Shown here piece after piece: positions 8,901 through 19,218 of a stretch of DNA of 64,000 nucleotides; position 1 is the stretch's first letter; every line of letters starts with the position of its first letter. Below the pieces are notes generated by a model. That model had not been told where the DNA came from. It saw only the letters and a list, made by a program, of their open reading frames with translations, and searched no databases. Source of the stretch: Motacilla alba alba. Lineage: Eukaryota > Chordata > Aves > Passeriformes > Motacillidae. The translations under genes were made by a program, and so were the position numbers. The DNA lies in the NCBI RefSeq assembly GCF_015832195.1, contig NC_052028.1, positions 3,329,501 through 3,393,500 on the forward strand, in the 5' to 3' direction.

Positions 8901-10863
8901 CAGCACCTCGTGCTCTTCTCCAGCTGAATCCCCCCCATCCAGTGGCTGCCTGGTACAGGCTGTAGCACAGGGTGCCCTGTCCCCTCTGCCTGGCCTGGGT
9001 CCAGCAGGGCTGTGGTTTGCAGGTCCACATGCTCAAACCAGGACTTTCGCTGCGTTTGGGCTAAGCCCAGTGAATGTGGGGAGAACAGCTCAGCTCAGGT
9101 GTGGCCACAGGTTCCTGTGTCCCTCCTGGTCCCCCGTGTGCCCCCTCTTTTCCAAGCACAGTGGGGCTGTGCCGCTCAGCTGGGTTTGGTTGGCAGCCTG
9201 GGGCCCTGGCTCTGTCAGGAGGGATCAGCTCTGTTCTCTTTGGTTGCAGTCCCCTCACGAGGCAGTGCTGGAAGGTGTGGGCTATGTCCTCTCACAGCTC
9301 CTCCAAGCCAAGGAAGCACCCACGGAGATCATCCCGTGAGTCTGAGCCTCTGAACCCTGCACCAGGACGGGCCCCGGGGCCTCCAGTGGTATTTGTGTGC
9401 TGGGGACACGAGGCCTTCCCATCCCAGTGACATTAATAGTTCAGGGCACAGTCCTACCAGAGCTGTGCAAGTTTTGATGCAGATCAGGGAGCAGGGCTTG
9501 GCTCCTTTCCCTCGGCCTCATCTGAGCAGACAGCTCTGGTATTTCAGTAAAGACCAGCATGGAGCAGGGAAGGCTCACAGGGAATTCTGGCTGTGTTCCT
9601 CTTGCAAAGAAAAGGATCAACTTGACGGCCCCCAGTGCCAAAAATGTGACCCCAGTCAGAGTGTCCCGAGTGTCCCCAGGCCCTGCCATGGACAGGGAGA
9701 GCCCAAGGCTGCAGCCCTTGGCTCAGAGTCCCTTCCAGGTGTGTGTTTGGACCCTGTGGCCCCCAGGATGGGTACAGCAGCTCCCTGCTCAGGGCTTGGT
9801 CTCCCTGTTGGTGTCCTGCCTGTGCTCCAGCCCGTGCCTCCATGAACTCTGCTCTCTGTCCCAGGCTGGTCCTGGACTCGGCTCTTCCCCAGCACATGCT
9901 CCAGCTGGTCTGCCCTGGCCTCAAGGCTGGCATGGGAGCAGCTGTGGAGTTTGCCTGGTGTCTCCACTACATCATTTGTAGGTAAATGCAGTTTTCTCCT
10001 TGTTTCGAGTTCCCTGGGGGCAGCCAAACAGAGGCATGAAGGTTCATGGTCCTGCAAGGCAATCTGGATTGCCTCCCTTTTTCCCTTGGGAAAACAATTC
10101 CCCAGCCAGCCTGGGTGTCCCAGCTCTCCTGTCTGAGCACATGTGCTGTTTGCAGGATCACTGAGCTCTTTTACAGGGTGGTAAAGGGTGATAAATCTGA
10201 GGCGGCTGTTTCTAGTCCTCTGAAATGCCCCCAAATTGCTTCTCCATGGCTGGAGTTGTCCCCCACCCTTCCCAAGGCAAGCTCCCTGAATCCTCACACT
10301 TGTGGGGTTGGCCCAGGGCCACCCATCTGGGCTGTGCCAGCAATCCCTGCCTGCCACTGGAGCCAGGGAATGAGCAGATACTCAAGGGTCAGGGCTGTCG
10401 TTCCCAGACCCACACAGATAATTCCAGTGAATCTGTTTTTCATGGGCTTTTAAATTTTCTCATAATCTCGGGAAAAAATCTGCTATTCCAGTGCAAAAGA
10501 AGCCACTGTTCCAACATGAAATAAGCCCTGTGGTGGTTCAGGAGAGCACTGAATTTCCAGGCCCTGTTGCTTGGTGAGGGGATGTGGCAGTTTCCCCTCT
10601 CCAGGCTCCAAGGCCACCGCACTGTCCCTCCCTTGGCAGGCACGAAGACAACGCGCTGCTGCTGGCGCTGGGGGCCGTGCCCGCGCTCACCTCGCTCCTG
10701 CTCGACCTGGCTTCCCAAATCCCCCAGGATGCTCCCGAGGGGCTGGAGCTGGTGAGAGGTGGGCAGGGCGCTGGCTGTTCTCGGGATTGCTGTGGGGACA
10801 GTGCTCAGCTAAAGGCATTGTCCCTGTGTCACAGCTCGTGTGCCCCGTTCTGCGGTGTGTCAG
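5920..10863 (+). CDS. TMCO6: TMCO6, armadillo-repeat protein (3' end lost in gap)
   Basis: TMCO6 is a poorly characterised vertebrate protein with importin-alpha-like armadillo repeats and two predicted coiled-coil or membrane segments. Exons read: 5920-5998, 6910-7034, 7272-7381, 7491-7674, 8624-8728, 9250-9335, 9865-9981, 10640-10751 and 10835 into the N run. All have AG/GT borders and matching phase, giving about 315 residues against about 490 in human. The N-terminus is very Arg-rich (RRRGRRGG, then [20 protein letters not shown]), similar to an importin-beta-binding segment; that likeness is my inference. Diagnostic blocks shared with mammals are [71 protein letters not shown] and CPVLRC. 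The C-terminal third is missing because of the assembly gap, not a visible mutation. Confidence 0.93.
6230..6588 (+). mobile_element. CR1 LINE fragment in TMCO6 intron 1
   Basis: Diverged CR1 3' end. Recognisable blocks are CTTAGCCTGGAGAAAAGGAGGCTCAGGGGG, AAATTTCTTCATCAGAAGGGTGGTCAGGC, TTGGTGATCCTGCACGTCTTTTCCAGC and a closing TTTTCTGATCCTGTG. It lies in the sense of TMCO6, about 320 bases before exon 2. Confidence 0.75.
6791..6904 (+). repeat. Three tandem 38-base units next to TMCO6 exon 2
   Basis: The unit starting TGCCCGGGCAGGTGGTGACT occurs three times in a row, at 6791, 6829 and 6867. The third copy ends five bases before exon 2 at 6910, so the array takes up the branch-point region. 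Each copy contains a CAG/GTGGTG donor-like site. Confidence 0.93.
7943..8083. repeat. TA/TATATG dinucleotide-type microsatellite
   Basis: About 140 bases of alternating T and A with interspersed TACATA, TGTATA and TATG in TMCO6 intron 4. It is largely self-complementary, so it could form hairpins. Open frames across it (Tyr-Ile repeats) are artefacts. Confidence 0.95.
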
Positions 10864-11863
10864 NNNNNNNNNNNNNNNNNNNNNNNNNNNNNNNNNNNNN
10901 NNNNNNNNNNNNNNNNNNNNNNNNNNNNNNNNNNNNNNNNNNNNNNNNNNNNNNNNNNNNNNNNNNNNNNNNNNNNNNNNNNNNNNNNNNNNNNNNNNNN
11001 NNNNNNNNNNNNNNNNNNNNNNNNNNNNNNNNNNNNNNNNNNNNNNNNNNNNNNNNNNNNNNNNNNNNNNNNNNNNNNNNNNNNNNNNNNNNNNNNNNNN
11101 NNNNNNNNNNNNNNNNNNNNNNNNNNNNNNNNNNNNNNNNNNNNNNNNNNNNNNNNNNNNNNNNNNNNNNNNNNNNNNNNNNNNNNNNNNNNNNNNNNNN
11201 NNNNNNNNNNNNNNNNNNNNNNNNNNNNNNNNNNNNNNNNNNNNNNNNNNNNNNNNNNNNNNNNNNNNNNNNNNNNNNNNNNNNNNNNNNNNNNNNNNNN
11301 NNNNNNNNNNNNNNNNNNNNNNNNNNNNNNNNNNNNNNNNNNNNNNNNNNNNNNNNNNNNNNNNNNNNNNNNNNNNNNNNNNNNNNNNNNNNNNNNNNNN
11401 NNNNNNNNNNNNNNNNNNNNNNNNNNNNNNNNNNNNNNNNNNNNNNNNNNNNNNNNNNNNNNNNNNNNNNNNNNNNNNNNNNNNNNNNNNNNNNNNNNNN
11501 NNNNNNNNNNNNNNNNNNNNNNNNNNNNNNNNNNNNNNNNNNNNNNNNNNNNNNNNNNNNNNNNNNNNNNNNNNNNNNNNNNNNNNNNNNNNNNNNNNNN
11601 NNNNNNNNNNNNNNNNNNNNNNNNNNNNNNNNNNNNNNNNNNNNNNNNNNNNNNNNNNNNNNNNNNNNNNNNNNNNNNNNNNNNNNNNNNNNNNNNNNNN
11701 NNNNNNNNNNNNNNNNNNNNNNNNNNNNNNNNNNNNNNNNNNNNNNNNNNNNNNNNNNNNNNNNNNNNNNNNNNNNNNNNNNNNNNNNNNNNNNNNNNNN
11801 NNNNNNNNNNNNNNNNNNNNNNNNNNNNNNNNNNNNNNNNNNNNNNNNNNNNNNNNNNNNNNN
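10864..11863. other. Assembly gap of exactly 1,000 N
   Basis: The round length suggests a placeholder of unknown true size. The missing DNA must contain the last third of TMCO6, its 3' UTR, the IK promoter and about the first 390 codons of IK, which is more than 1 kb could normally hold once introns are counted. Confidence 0.97.
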
Positions 11864-12065
11864 GGCTGGGGGGCTTTGGGTATCTCTGGTTGTGCCCCTG
11901 CACGTGCCAGTGTCAGCTCCCGCTGAGCTGTGCCTGTCCCCGGAGCTTGCTGTGTGGCTGGGTGCTTGTCCTGTCCCTCAGCAACTGAGGCAGCACTAGC
12001 AGCAGCCTGCTGGGTTTGTGGTTCAGCTCTGTGTCATTGACACTGTCTCTCCCTCTTCTTTGCAG

Positions 12066-15000
12066 CCCACAGACATCGACAAAGGTGAGCCACGTGGTGT
12101 ACCTGAGAGGGATGGGACAAGGGAGAATGGTTTGAAGCTAAAAGAGGAAAGATGTAGATTAGATTTTAGGAAGGAATTCTTCCCTGTGAGCATGGGGAGG
12201 CCCTGGCACAGGTTGCCCAGAGCAGCTGTGGCTCCCCCATCCCTGGAAGTGTTCAAGGCCAGGTTGGACAGATCTTGGAGCACCCTGGGATAGTGGAAGG
12301 CGTCCATGGCAGGGAGTTGGAACAAGACGGGCTTCAAGATCCCTTCCAACACAAACTGTTGTAAGATTCCAGGTCTCCTGGGATCAGCTGAGCCCATCAG
12401 TGCCAAACTGGTTTGCTCCTCCTCTTGTACCTAATGTGAGGCAGCTTATCCTTCCTGTTACTGTGTCCCAGAGGGACTCTGCCCCACCCCAGTGTTCTGC
12501 AGTGACCTGTTCTTCCTCTCAAATGTAACCTGCTGCTTCCTCTACCCCAGGACCCGGCTCAGCCAAGGAGCTCATCAAGTCCATCAATGAGAAGTTTGCT
12601 GGAGCTGCTGGCTGGGAGGGAACAGAAGCATATCCTTTACTGTCTGTGCCAGCCTGCCTGGCTGTGGGGCTGGGCTGCCCTTGCAGGCACAAGCACATCT
12701 GAGGGGCTGTCCTGCCTCACATGGTAGCAGGGAAATGCTTCTCCCACACCAAACAAAAGCTCTGCACCCCCCAGTTTGGTTGTGTTGGGGCAGGAGGGGG
12801 TTTTCAGCTGGCTGTGCCAGCCTGCAGCTGTAAGGCTCAGCTCATGTGGTGCTTTCCTTAACTGCTGCCACTTTGAAGAAGCCAGAAGACAAGAAGCAGC
12901 TGGGAGACTTCTTTGGCATGTCCAACAGCTATGCCGAGTGCTACCCTGCCACGTAAGGAGCAGCGGGAAGGTGTGGGGTGGGATCAGGCTGTGCTGAGGG
13001 GCTGCTGTTCTCTGGCACTAAGAACTTGAACATCAGCCCCACTGCTTGTTGGGGAGCAGGCCTGGCCTCGTCTGTGGCAACAGCTGACTGGTAAAACCAT
13101 CCCAAGCCCTCGGCCCTTCTTAGCTGAGCTGCTCTCTGCTGTAGGTGGCTGCCTGGAGCCTGCTGCCCCTCAGAGCCGGGGGGGGGGCCTGAGGTGGCTG
13201 GGAATCTGCTGCATTCCCAGTTAATCCATGTGGTTGTGAAGCTCTGGCCTCCCTCAGAGGGAGAGGAACATCTTTCAGCCTGCAGAGTCATCCAGGAAGC
13301 ATTTCCAACCTTGGATGCCCTGTGGTACAGGTCACCTGCAGGGCTTGCAGCTGGGGCCACCTCCCTCTGGCCCAGGAACTGAGTGTGTTTGGTCGTAGGC
13401 TATGGGACATGACTCCCACCAGCTCCAAGGTCCTGATCCATCTCATGGACCCACTCTGAACCCTTTCCTTGCTTTTTTCTCCCCAGAATGGATGATATGG
13501 CTGTGGACAGTGATGAGGAGGTGGACTACAGCAAAATGGATCAGGTATGTTGGCACCAGCTTTGAGGAGCAGCCAGCAAAGTAGGCACCAGTGCCAGCTG
13601 AGAGGATCCCATGGGAAAGAAGCAGCACTGGAGCTGGGTGCTGAGTGAACTTTGGGGTTTGCTGATCTGCTCCCTGTTTTGTCAGGGAGCTAACAGGTGT
13701 CACTAGCACTTGACCCAGAGGTGTTGACAGGCATGCTACTCTGTTCTGACTTCCTCTTCCACAAAATCTATCTGGAACTTCTTGGAGAGGGAATCTGGAG
13801 CTAAGGCCATTGATCTGGGGCTGGTGGGAGATGGAATCTCGTGGCTGGGTGTGCAGGGCTGTGTGAGAAGCCCTCCCAGCAACCGAGGAGCTGCTCTGAG
13901 TCACTCTCTCCCTGCAGGGTAACAAGAAGGGGCCTCTGGGCCGCTGGGACTTTGACACGCAGGAGGAGTACAGCGAGTACATGAACAACAAAGAGGCTCT
14001 GCCCAAGTGAGTGCAGCCCTCAGGAAGGGCCAAGCAGGGGTTCCGGGTGGGATGGCCATGTTGGCCAAGCCTGGGTGCTTGGGGCAGCTTCAAGCAAGCT
14101 GGGAGAACCTTGTGAGAACCTGAGGAGGAGCTGTGAGTCCTGGGCCTGGTGGTTTGCTTTTGCTTTTAGTGTCACTCTTGAGGACTCTGGCCCAGGTGCT
14201 GCTTTCGGGGGCTCAGGCCAGCTCTGGAGCACGTGCTCATGGCTGGGAAGACGTGTCCCTTCCTGTGGCAGGCTGTGGATCCCCTGTGAGTGCTGAGCCA
14301 CGTCCTGCTCTTTCTCCAGGGCAGCCTTCCAGTACGGCATCAAGATGTCCGAGGGGCGCAAGACGCGCCGCTTCAAGGAGACCAACGACAAGGCGGAGCT
14401 GGACCGGCAGTGGAAGAAGATCAGCGCCGTGAGTGACCAGCTCCTGCCGTGCCAGGAGCTCCCACCCAGCCCTGTCCTCGCTGTCCTGGCCGTGGCCAGT
14501 GGGTGTGGGAGCACCAGGGCTGGCTCTCTACCAGCTGCATTTGCTCCTTGCAAGAGCAGCAGCCAAATTCTTGGGGCTTCAGTATTGCAGGTGTGGCGGG
14601 AGCTCTATTGGGAGCCCTTGTCCTGGGAGCAGCCCCAGGCTGGGGCTTTTTGCTCTGGGCTGTGCAGCAGATGAACGTGCCCAAAACCATTAGTTTGGAG
14701 CCATCCAAAGGGGATTGTAGGGGACAGGACATGTAGTGGTTCCCTGTTTGCCAGCTGGCAGAGCTGCCCAGCCTGGCAGGATGGGATGGGATGGGCTGGG
14801 GAAGGTGAGAACAAATGGTCTGTGGTGGGCAGAAATGAGCAGAGGGCGAACAGGCCAAGCTTCTCCAGCTGTAGCTCACCTCAGCTCGCTCTGGCCTGGC
14901 TGCAGCTCTCCTCAGGTGTATCTGGCACCCTCCAGCCCCTCTGCTAGCTGTGAGCAGCCAGATCCCCTGAGGGTAACAGGGCTTCGTGCTTTCTCTGCAG

Positions 15001-15226
15001 ATCATCGAGAAAAGGAAGAAGTTGGAGGCTGATGGGTAAGTGCAGTGGTCTCTGTGGCTCAGCTGCAGGCGCCCTGCTGGGCCCCCCCACCTTCTGTGGT
15101 GGGAAAGTGTGGATGTCAGTGCCGAGCTCTGGATGTGGCGGGGGTGGAGCTGCCTGCCCTGCATCCTCACCACTCTCCTGCCCTTCTCTCTCTTCCAGGG
15201 TTGAGGTGAAACGGCCCAAGTACTGA
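12066..15226 (+). CDS. IK: IK (RED), spliceosome-associated protein, C-terminal part
   Basis: IK/RED is a nuclear protein of the activated spliceosome (B complex) that also acts in mitotic checkpoint control. Eight exons are visible: 12066-12084, 12551-12629, 12872-12952, 13487-13544, 13918-14006, 14320-14428, 15001-15035 and 15199-15226. They encode the last 165 residues, nearly identical to the human C-terminus: GSAKELIKSINEKFAG, KKPEDKKQLGDFFGMSNS, MDDMAVDSDEEVDYSKMDQ, GPLGRWDFDTQEEYSEYMNN, the RKTRRFKETNDKAELDRQWK block and the end VEVKRPKY. The Arg/Glu/Asp repeat region that gives RED its name, and everything N-terminal, lie in or before the gap. All introns are GT-AG except the second (12630-12871), which is AT-AC. 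WDR55 follows in the same orientation 1.1 kb on. Confidence 0.97.
12155..12368 (+). mobile_element. CR1 LINE 3' end in an IK intron
   Basis: The sequence reads through AGGAAGGAATTCTTCCCTGTGAGC, GGCCCTGGCACAGGTTGCCC, AGAGCAGCTGTGGCTCC, GGAAGTGTTCAAGGCCAGGTTGGACAG and AGATCCCTTCCAACACAAACTG. Same sense as IK. Confidence 0.88.
12630..12871 (+). other. IK: U12-type AT-AC intron of IK
   Basis: The intron begins ATATCCTT, the exact consensus of the minor-class AT-AC donor, and ends in AC. A TTCCTTAAC branch site lies at 12854-12862, ten bases before the AC end, as U12 introns require. Splicing here joins GC to T and restores the conserved frame (TEALKKPEDKK, human TESLKKPEDKK). A GT-AG alternative would break the match. 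Confidence 0.92.
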
Positions 15227-15404
15227 TTAGTCCTGCATTTCTTTCTCCCTCTCCTGGAATCCTGGCCTGCTGGGAGCTGCCTTCCTGGAGCCTGCTGGTG
15301 TGCTCTCCTTGCTCCACACACCGTCCACTCTCTGCAGGGCTGGGGGCTCTTCCCTCCCTCTGTTCTTTGCTGTAGAGCCTGTGCTGTGTAAATGTTGTAG
15401 CCTT

Positions 15405-15410
15405 AATAAA
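15405..15410 (+). terminator. IK: IK polyadenylation signal
   Basis: An AATAAA lies 179 bases after the IK stop codon, followed within 30 bases by GT-rich DNA (TTTGTGTGTGAGC), as expected of a cleavage site. Confidence 0.75.
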
Positions 15411-15439
15411 ACTTCATTAAATTTGTGTGTGAGCATCCG

Positions 15440-16050
15440 TTTGTGTGTGCAGAGCGGAGGGGCCTGGGCACATTCTGGCCTCCTTTGGAGCAGCAGGTGT
15501 GCTAGGACTCTTCTACTTACCCAGGCACTGTTGGGGCTGACAGGGCAAACTGTTGCTCAGTGTATTTATTGTGGGAGCCTTTTGAGCTGGGGGCAACATC
15601 CCTGGATAAAATTAACAAATTTGAGGGCAATAATCCCAGCTGAGCATTTTGTGCCTCAGGCTGGGAGGAAGAAATGGGACCTTGAGCTCGGCTACAGCAA
15701 GAGCACTGACCTGAAGCAGAGGCTGTGCAAGCTGCTCCAAGCACTGGCAAAGGGCTGCTCTGGGTCTGATGGGGCTAGCACCAGGCAAAGCTCGCTCCCT
15801 CAGGGCAGGGCCAGCAGGGAGCTGGGATCGCCCCTCGGGCAGGGGCGCTGCTGGTAGTCCCTGTCTGGGATGGGGTCTCTAGGGGCGACCCTACAGTCCC
15901 CAGACCCTGCAAGGGGCCGAAGTGGCACCTGCTCCCTGGCCGCCCCCTCCCCTGGGATCAGAGAGAGGAGATGCCGGTGTGAATATAGGAGCCTGTGGAG
16001 CTCCCAATGGTGAAGCGCTAAAGAACAGGAACACATGAGGCGGGCGGGCA
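15440..16050. other. IK-WDR55 intergenic DNA, nothing recognised
   Basis: Moderately GC-rich sequence between the inferred IK polyadenylation site and the WDR55 promoter repeats. No exon, recognisable transposon or RNA gene was seen. Minus-strand frames of up to about 300 codons reach into the repeats downstream and look compositional. Confidence 0.4.
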
Positions 16051-16069
16051 GCGACCTGGGGAAATGGGG

Positions 16070-16280
16070 CCGGGGCGCCCGTAGGCTGGAGCCCCAAGGC
16101 GGCGCGGTCCCGAGGCGGGGGAGCCCCGGGGCGGTGGGGCCCTGAGGCGTTGCAGTCCGGAGGCGGTGGGGCCCTGAGGCGGCGCGGCTCCGAGGCGGCG
16201 CGGTCCCGAGGCGGGGGAGCCCCGGGGCGGCGCGGCCCTGAGGCGGGGCGGTCCCAGGGGCGGGCGGTGCCAGGCAAACT
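16070..16280. repeat. GC-rich degenerate minisatellite in the WDR55 promoter
   Basis: Repeats of about 17-18 bases built on GGCGGCGCGGTCCCGAGGC, GGGGGAGCCCCGGGGC and GGTGGGGCCCTGAGGC run for about 210 bases and end some 55 bases before the WDR55 ATG. Several units contain GGGGCGG-like GC boxes. The array is CpG-dense, so unusually long frames are open on both strands. Confidence 0.85.
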
Positions 16281-16335
16281 GAGGGGCGGGGCATATGTAA
16301 ATGAAAGGCGTGGCCATGCAAACGAGCAGGGCGCC
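16281..16335 (+). promoter_or_regulatory. WDR55: WDR55 proximal promoter / 5' UTR with octamer-like motifs
   Basis: Between the GC-box array and the ATG lie two octamer-like elements, ATGTAAAT at about 16294-16301 and ATGCAAAC at about 16316-16323. A CGCC context precedes the ATGG start. The motifs are visible, but their use by POU factors is not shown. Confidence 0.4.
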
Positions 16336-18321
16336 ATGGCGGCCGCCATGGAGGAGGTGAGCCCGCGTGGGGCTGCGGGAGCCCGGAGCCCCCGGCCCCG
16401 GTCCCACGGCCCCGTTGTCCGCAGGAGCCCCAGGAGTCCCCGGAGCCGGCGGCGCGGGAGCCGCGAGTGCGGGACACGCCCGAGGACATTTGTCTGGAGG
16501 CCACGGCCAACGCCATCGCGCTGCACCCGGCGCGGCCGCTGCTGGCCGCGGGGGACGTGGACGGCGATGTGTACCTGTGAGTGGGGCCGGGGCTGGGCAC
16601 GGGGTCCCGGCTCCGGGACACGCTGCGCACTGCGCGGGGCTCCCCGACCGCCCGCGGGTCCCGGCGAGCACTCCCGGTGCCGGCAGGTACTCGTACTCCT
16701 GCACCGAGGGGGAGAACCGGCAGCTCTGGTCCTCGGGACATCACCTCAAGTCGTGCCGGGACGTGGCGTTCTCCCAGGACGGGCAGAGTGAGTGCGGGGG
16801 GCGTGCGGCGGCACCGGGGGACGCCGGGCGGGGGGCACTAACGCGGCTCTCCAGAGCTTTTCACTGTGTCCAAGGATAAGTCCATCCACATTCTGACAGC
16901 GGAGGAGGGACGGCTGGAAACGCGCTTCCCCAAGGCTCACGAGTAAGTCCGTGCAGGCGGCTCATTCTGGGCACAACGGCTGGGGCATTGTCCCCTTCCC
17001 TCCCGCGGCACGGCCGCTCAGCCCTGGGCCGTAGGGAGAGCCCGCAGTGCCGCTCCGGGAGCCGTGACCATGGGCCCGGGGTTTCTGCAGAGCGGCTCTC
17101 AACTGCGTGCTGCCCATCGACAACCACATCTTTGCCACGGGTGACGACGGCGGGGCAGTGAAGGTGTGGGACCTGCGCAGGGGCAGTGCCATCCTGGAGG
17201 CACGGCAGCAGGAGGAGTACATCAGTGCCATGACTGTGGATGGCAACGGGAAGATCCTGCTGACAGCCAGGTACCGGAGGGGCTTCGTGGGGTCGGGCTC
17301 GCTGTGTCATTCACGGCTGGAGTGCCCTGTGCCATGTCCCATGCCCACAACGTGTCCCTCCCACGTCCCACAGTGGTGACGGCACCCTGGGTGTCTTCAA
17401 CGTGAAGAGACGGCGCTTTGAGCTGCTCTCGGAGCCGCAGAACGGCGACCTGACGTCTGTGGTGCTGATGAAGGTTGGCACTGCTCCCCAGCATGGAGCA
17501 GGATCCCACACCCCCTGTCCTCGCTCCGTTTTTTTGTTCTGTCTCTGTCTCACTGCCCTCCCTCGTGCCTAGAGGGGGAGGAAGGTGGCGTGTGGCTCCA
17601 GCGAAGGCACCATCTACCTCTTCAACTGGGACGGCTTCGGGGCCGCCAGCGACCGCTTTGCGCTCAGGGCAGAGACCATTGACTGCATGGTGCCCATCAC
17701 GGACAGCATCGTGTGCGTGGGGTCCCTGGACGGAGTCATCAGGTCAGGGCTGCGCTGGGGAGGGATGGGGAGCTGTGGGACGGGGAATGGAGAGCGGTGG
17801 AAGGGCGTGGGATCCGGCAGGACTGGGGGGAGTGAGATGGGATAGGGAGGGGAGAAGAGTGGGCTGGAGATGGGGTGGGATGGGGTGGGGTGGGGGGGTG
17901 GGATGCGATGGGATCAGCCTTGCCCAGGTCACAGGCAGGAGGGCAGCCGGCGTCCGCGGGCGCTGCCGGGCGCTCAGTGCCCCGTGCCGTGCCCAGGGCG
18001 GTGAACGTGCTGCCGAACCGCGTGCTGGGCTGCGTGGGGCAGCACCTGGGCGAGCCCATCGAGCAGCTGGCCGTGGCCGCGGACGGGAAGCTCCTGGCCA
18101 GCAGCGGCCACGACCAGAAGGTGAAGTTCTGGGACGTGTCGGCGCTCGGCTCCATGGTGGTCGATGACTACCGCCGGAAGAAGAAGAAGGGCGGGCCGCT
18201 GCGCGCCCTCAGCAGCAAGGCGCTGGGCAGCGGGGAGGATTTCTTCGCCGACCTGCGGGACGAGGCCGAGCCGGAGGCGGCGGCGGAGGGCGGTGACAGC
18301 GGCGACAGCGACAGCGACTGA
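16336..18321 (+). CDS. WDR55: WDR55, nucleolar WD40-repeat protein
   Basis: WDR55 is a WD40 beta-propeller protein of the nucleolus needed for rRNA processing and ribosome production. Exons: 16336-16356, 16425-16576, 16687-16787, 16855-16942, 17091-17270, 17374-17473, 17573-17742 and 17997-18321. They splice in phase to 378 residues (human about 383). Seen: RDTPEDI before the propeller; WD-type blocks [98 protein letters not shown] and [15 protein letters not shown]; and the conserved basic tail [19 protein letters not shown], then acidic residues ending DSDSD. The ATG at 16336 sits in a good Kozak context; a second ATG follows four codons later. The propeller exons are strongly GC-biased. 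DND1 converges from the other strand. Confidence 0.97.
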
Positions 18322-18394
18322 GCGGCCGCGCGGGGCCGGGAGCGCCGCCCCCTCAGCGCTGCCGCCCCGCCCGGCGCGGGGGCGGGGCTCTGCG

Positions 18395-18560
18395 CGTCCT
18401 TCTCTCCTGGCGCGACCAATCAGAGCCGCAGCCCCTGGGAGTGCCCGCCTACGGGGCGTGACCTCGCTATAATGCTGCCGCTGTCGGTGGGCAGGACGCT
18501 GGCGTTCTGATTGGCTCCTAGGGCTGCCACTCAAGCTGGGCTGTCGGCGCGGTCTTAAAG
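18395..18560. promoter_or_regulatory. Promoter-like CpG island with opposed CCAAT boxes
   Basis: A CGCGACCAATCAGAG element (18410-18424) and an inverted CTGATTGGCTC element (18507-18517) flank a core with GGGGCGTGACCTC and TATAATG. GC boxes occur before and after. This looks like a strong divergent or bidirectional promoter, yet it lies 75 bases after the WDR55 stop and no downstream coding exon was recognised. Function is inferred from motifs only. Confidence 0.5.
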
Positions 18561-18807
18561 GGGCAGCGCGTGTCGGGGGCAGAGCGGGCGGGGGTCTCGT
18601 AGGGGACAGCGGTTATGGGGGCCCCGTGGGAGGAGCCGGGGGTGGCCCAGGATGGGGGGACAGGCTGGGGATGGTGAGGCTGAGGGTCCTGCCGGAGGGG
18701 CCTGGAGCGGGGGGCAGCGGGGGAGGCCTTTAGGGATGGGGGCACGGGGCTGGGGTGAGGCACTGGGAACGGTCCCTGGCTGGGGCCCGTGAGGGGCGGG
18801 GAGGGGC

Positions 18808-19218
18808 TCTGAGATGGGGACATGGCTGGGGGGCCCTGGTGGATAAGGGGGGGACTGAGGTATGGGGGAACATGGCTGGGGGGCCCTGGTGGAGGGGTTA
18901 TGGGGGAAGGGGTCGTGATTGAACATCCCTGGTGGATGAGGGGGTGCTGAGATATGGGGGACAGGGCTGGGGTCCTGGTGGATGAGGGGGTGCTGAGGTA
19001 CGGGGGACAGGGCTGGGGGTCCTGGTGGATGACGGGGGTGCTGAGGTATGGGGGACAGGGCTGGGGGTCTCTGGTAGATGAGGGGGGTGCTGAGATACAG
19101 GGGGACAGGGCTGGGTGTCCCTGGTGGATGAGGGGGGTGCTGAGATACAGGGGGACAGGGCTGGGGGTCCTGGTGGATGAGGGGGGTGCTGAGATATGGG
19201 GGGACAGGGCTGGGGGTG
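18808..19218. repeat. G-rich minisatellite, about 50-base unit
   Basis: About eight copies of a unit like GGTGGATGAGGGGGGTGCTG plus a GGGGGACAGGGCTGGGGGTCC part, varying in length by a few bases. Plus strand is G-rich with many runs of three to six G, so G-quadruplexes are possible. The long minus-strand Pro/Ser/His frame across 18555-19382 results from the unit lacking stops. Confidence 0.93.

Noticed and set aside
10571..11999. Frames of 350-470 codons spanning the N run
   Set aside because: They exist only because N codons are not stops.
15800..16744. Long Arg/Pro/Ala-rich minus-strand frames opposite WDR55
   Set aside because: They come from the CpG-dense minisatellite and the antisense of WDR55 exons.
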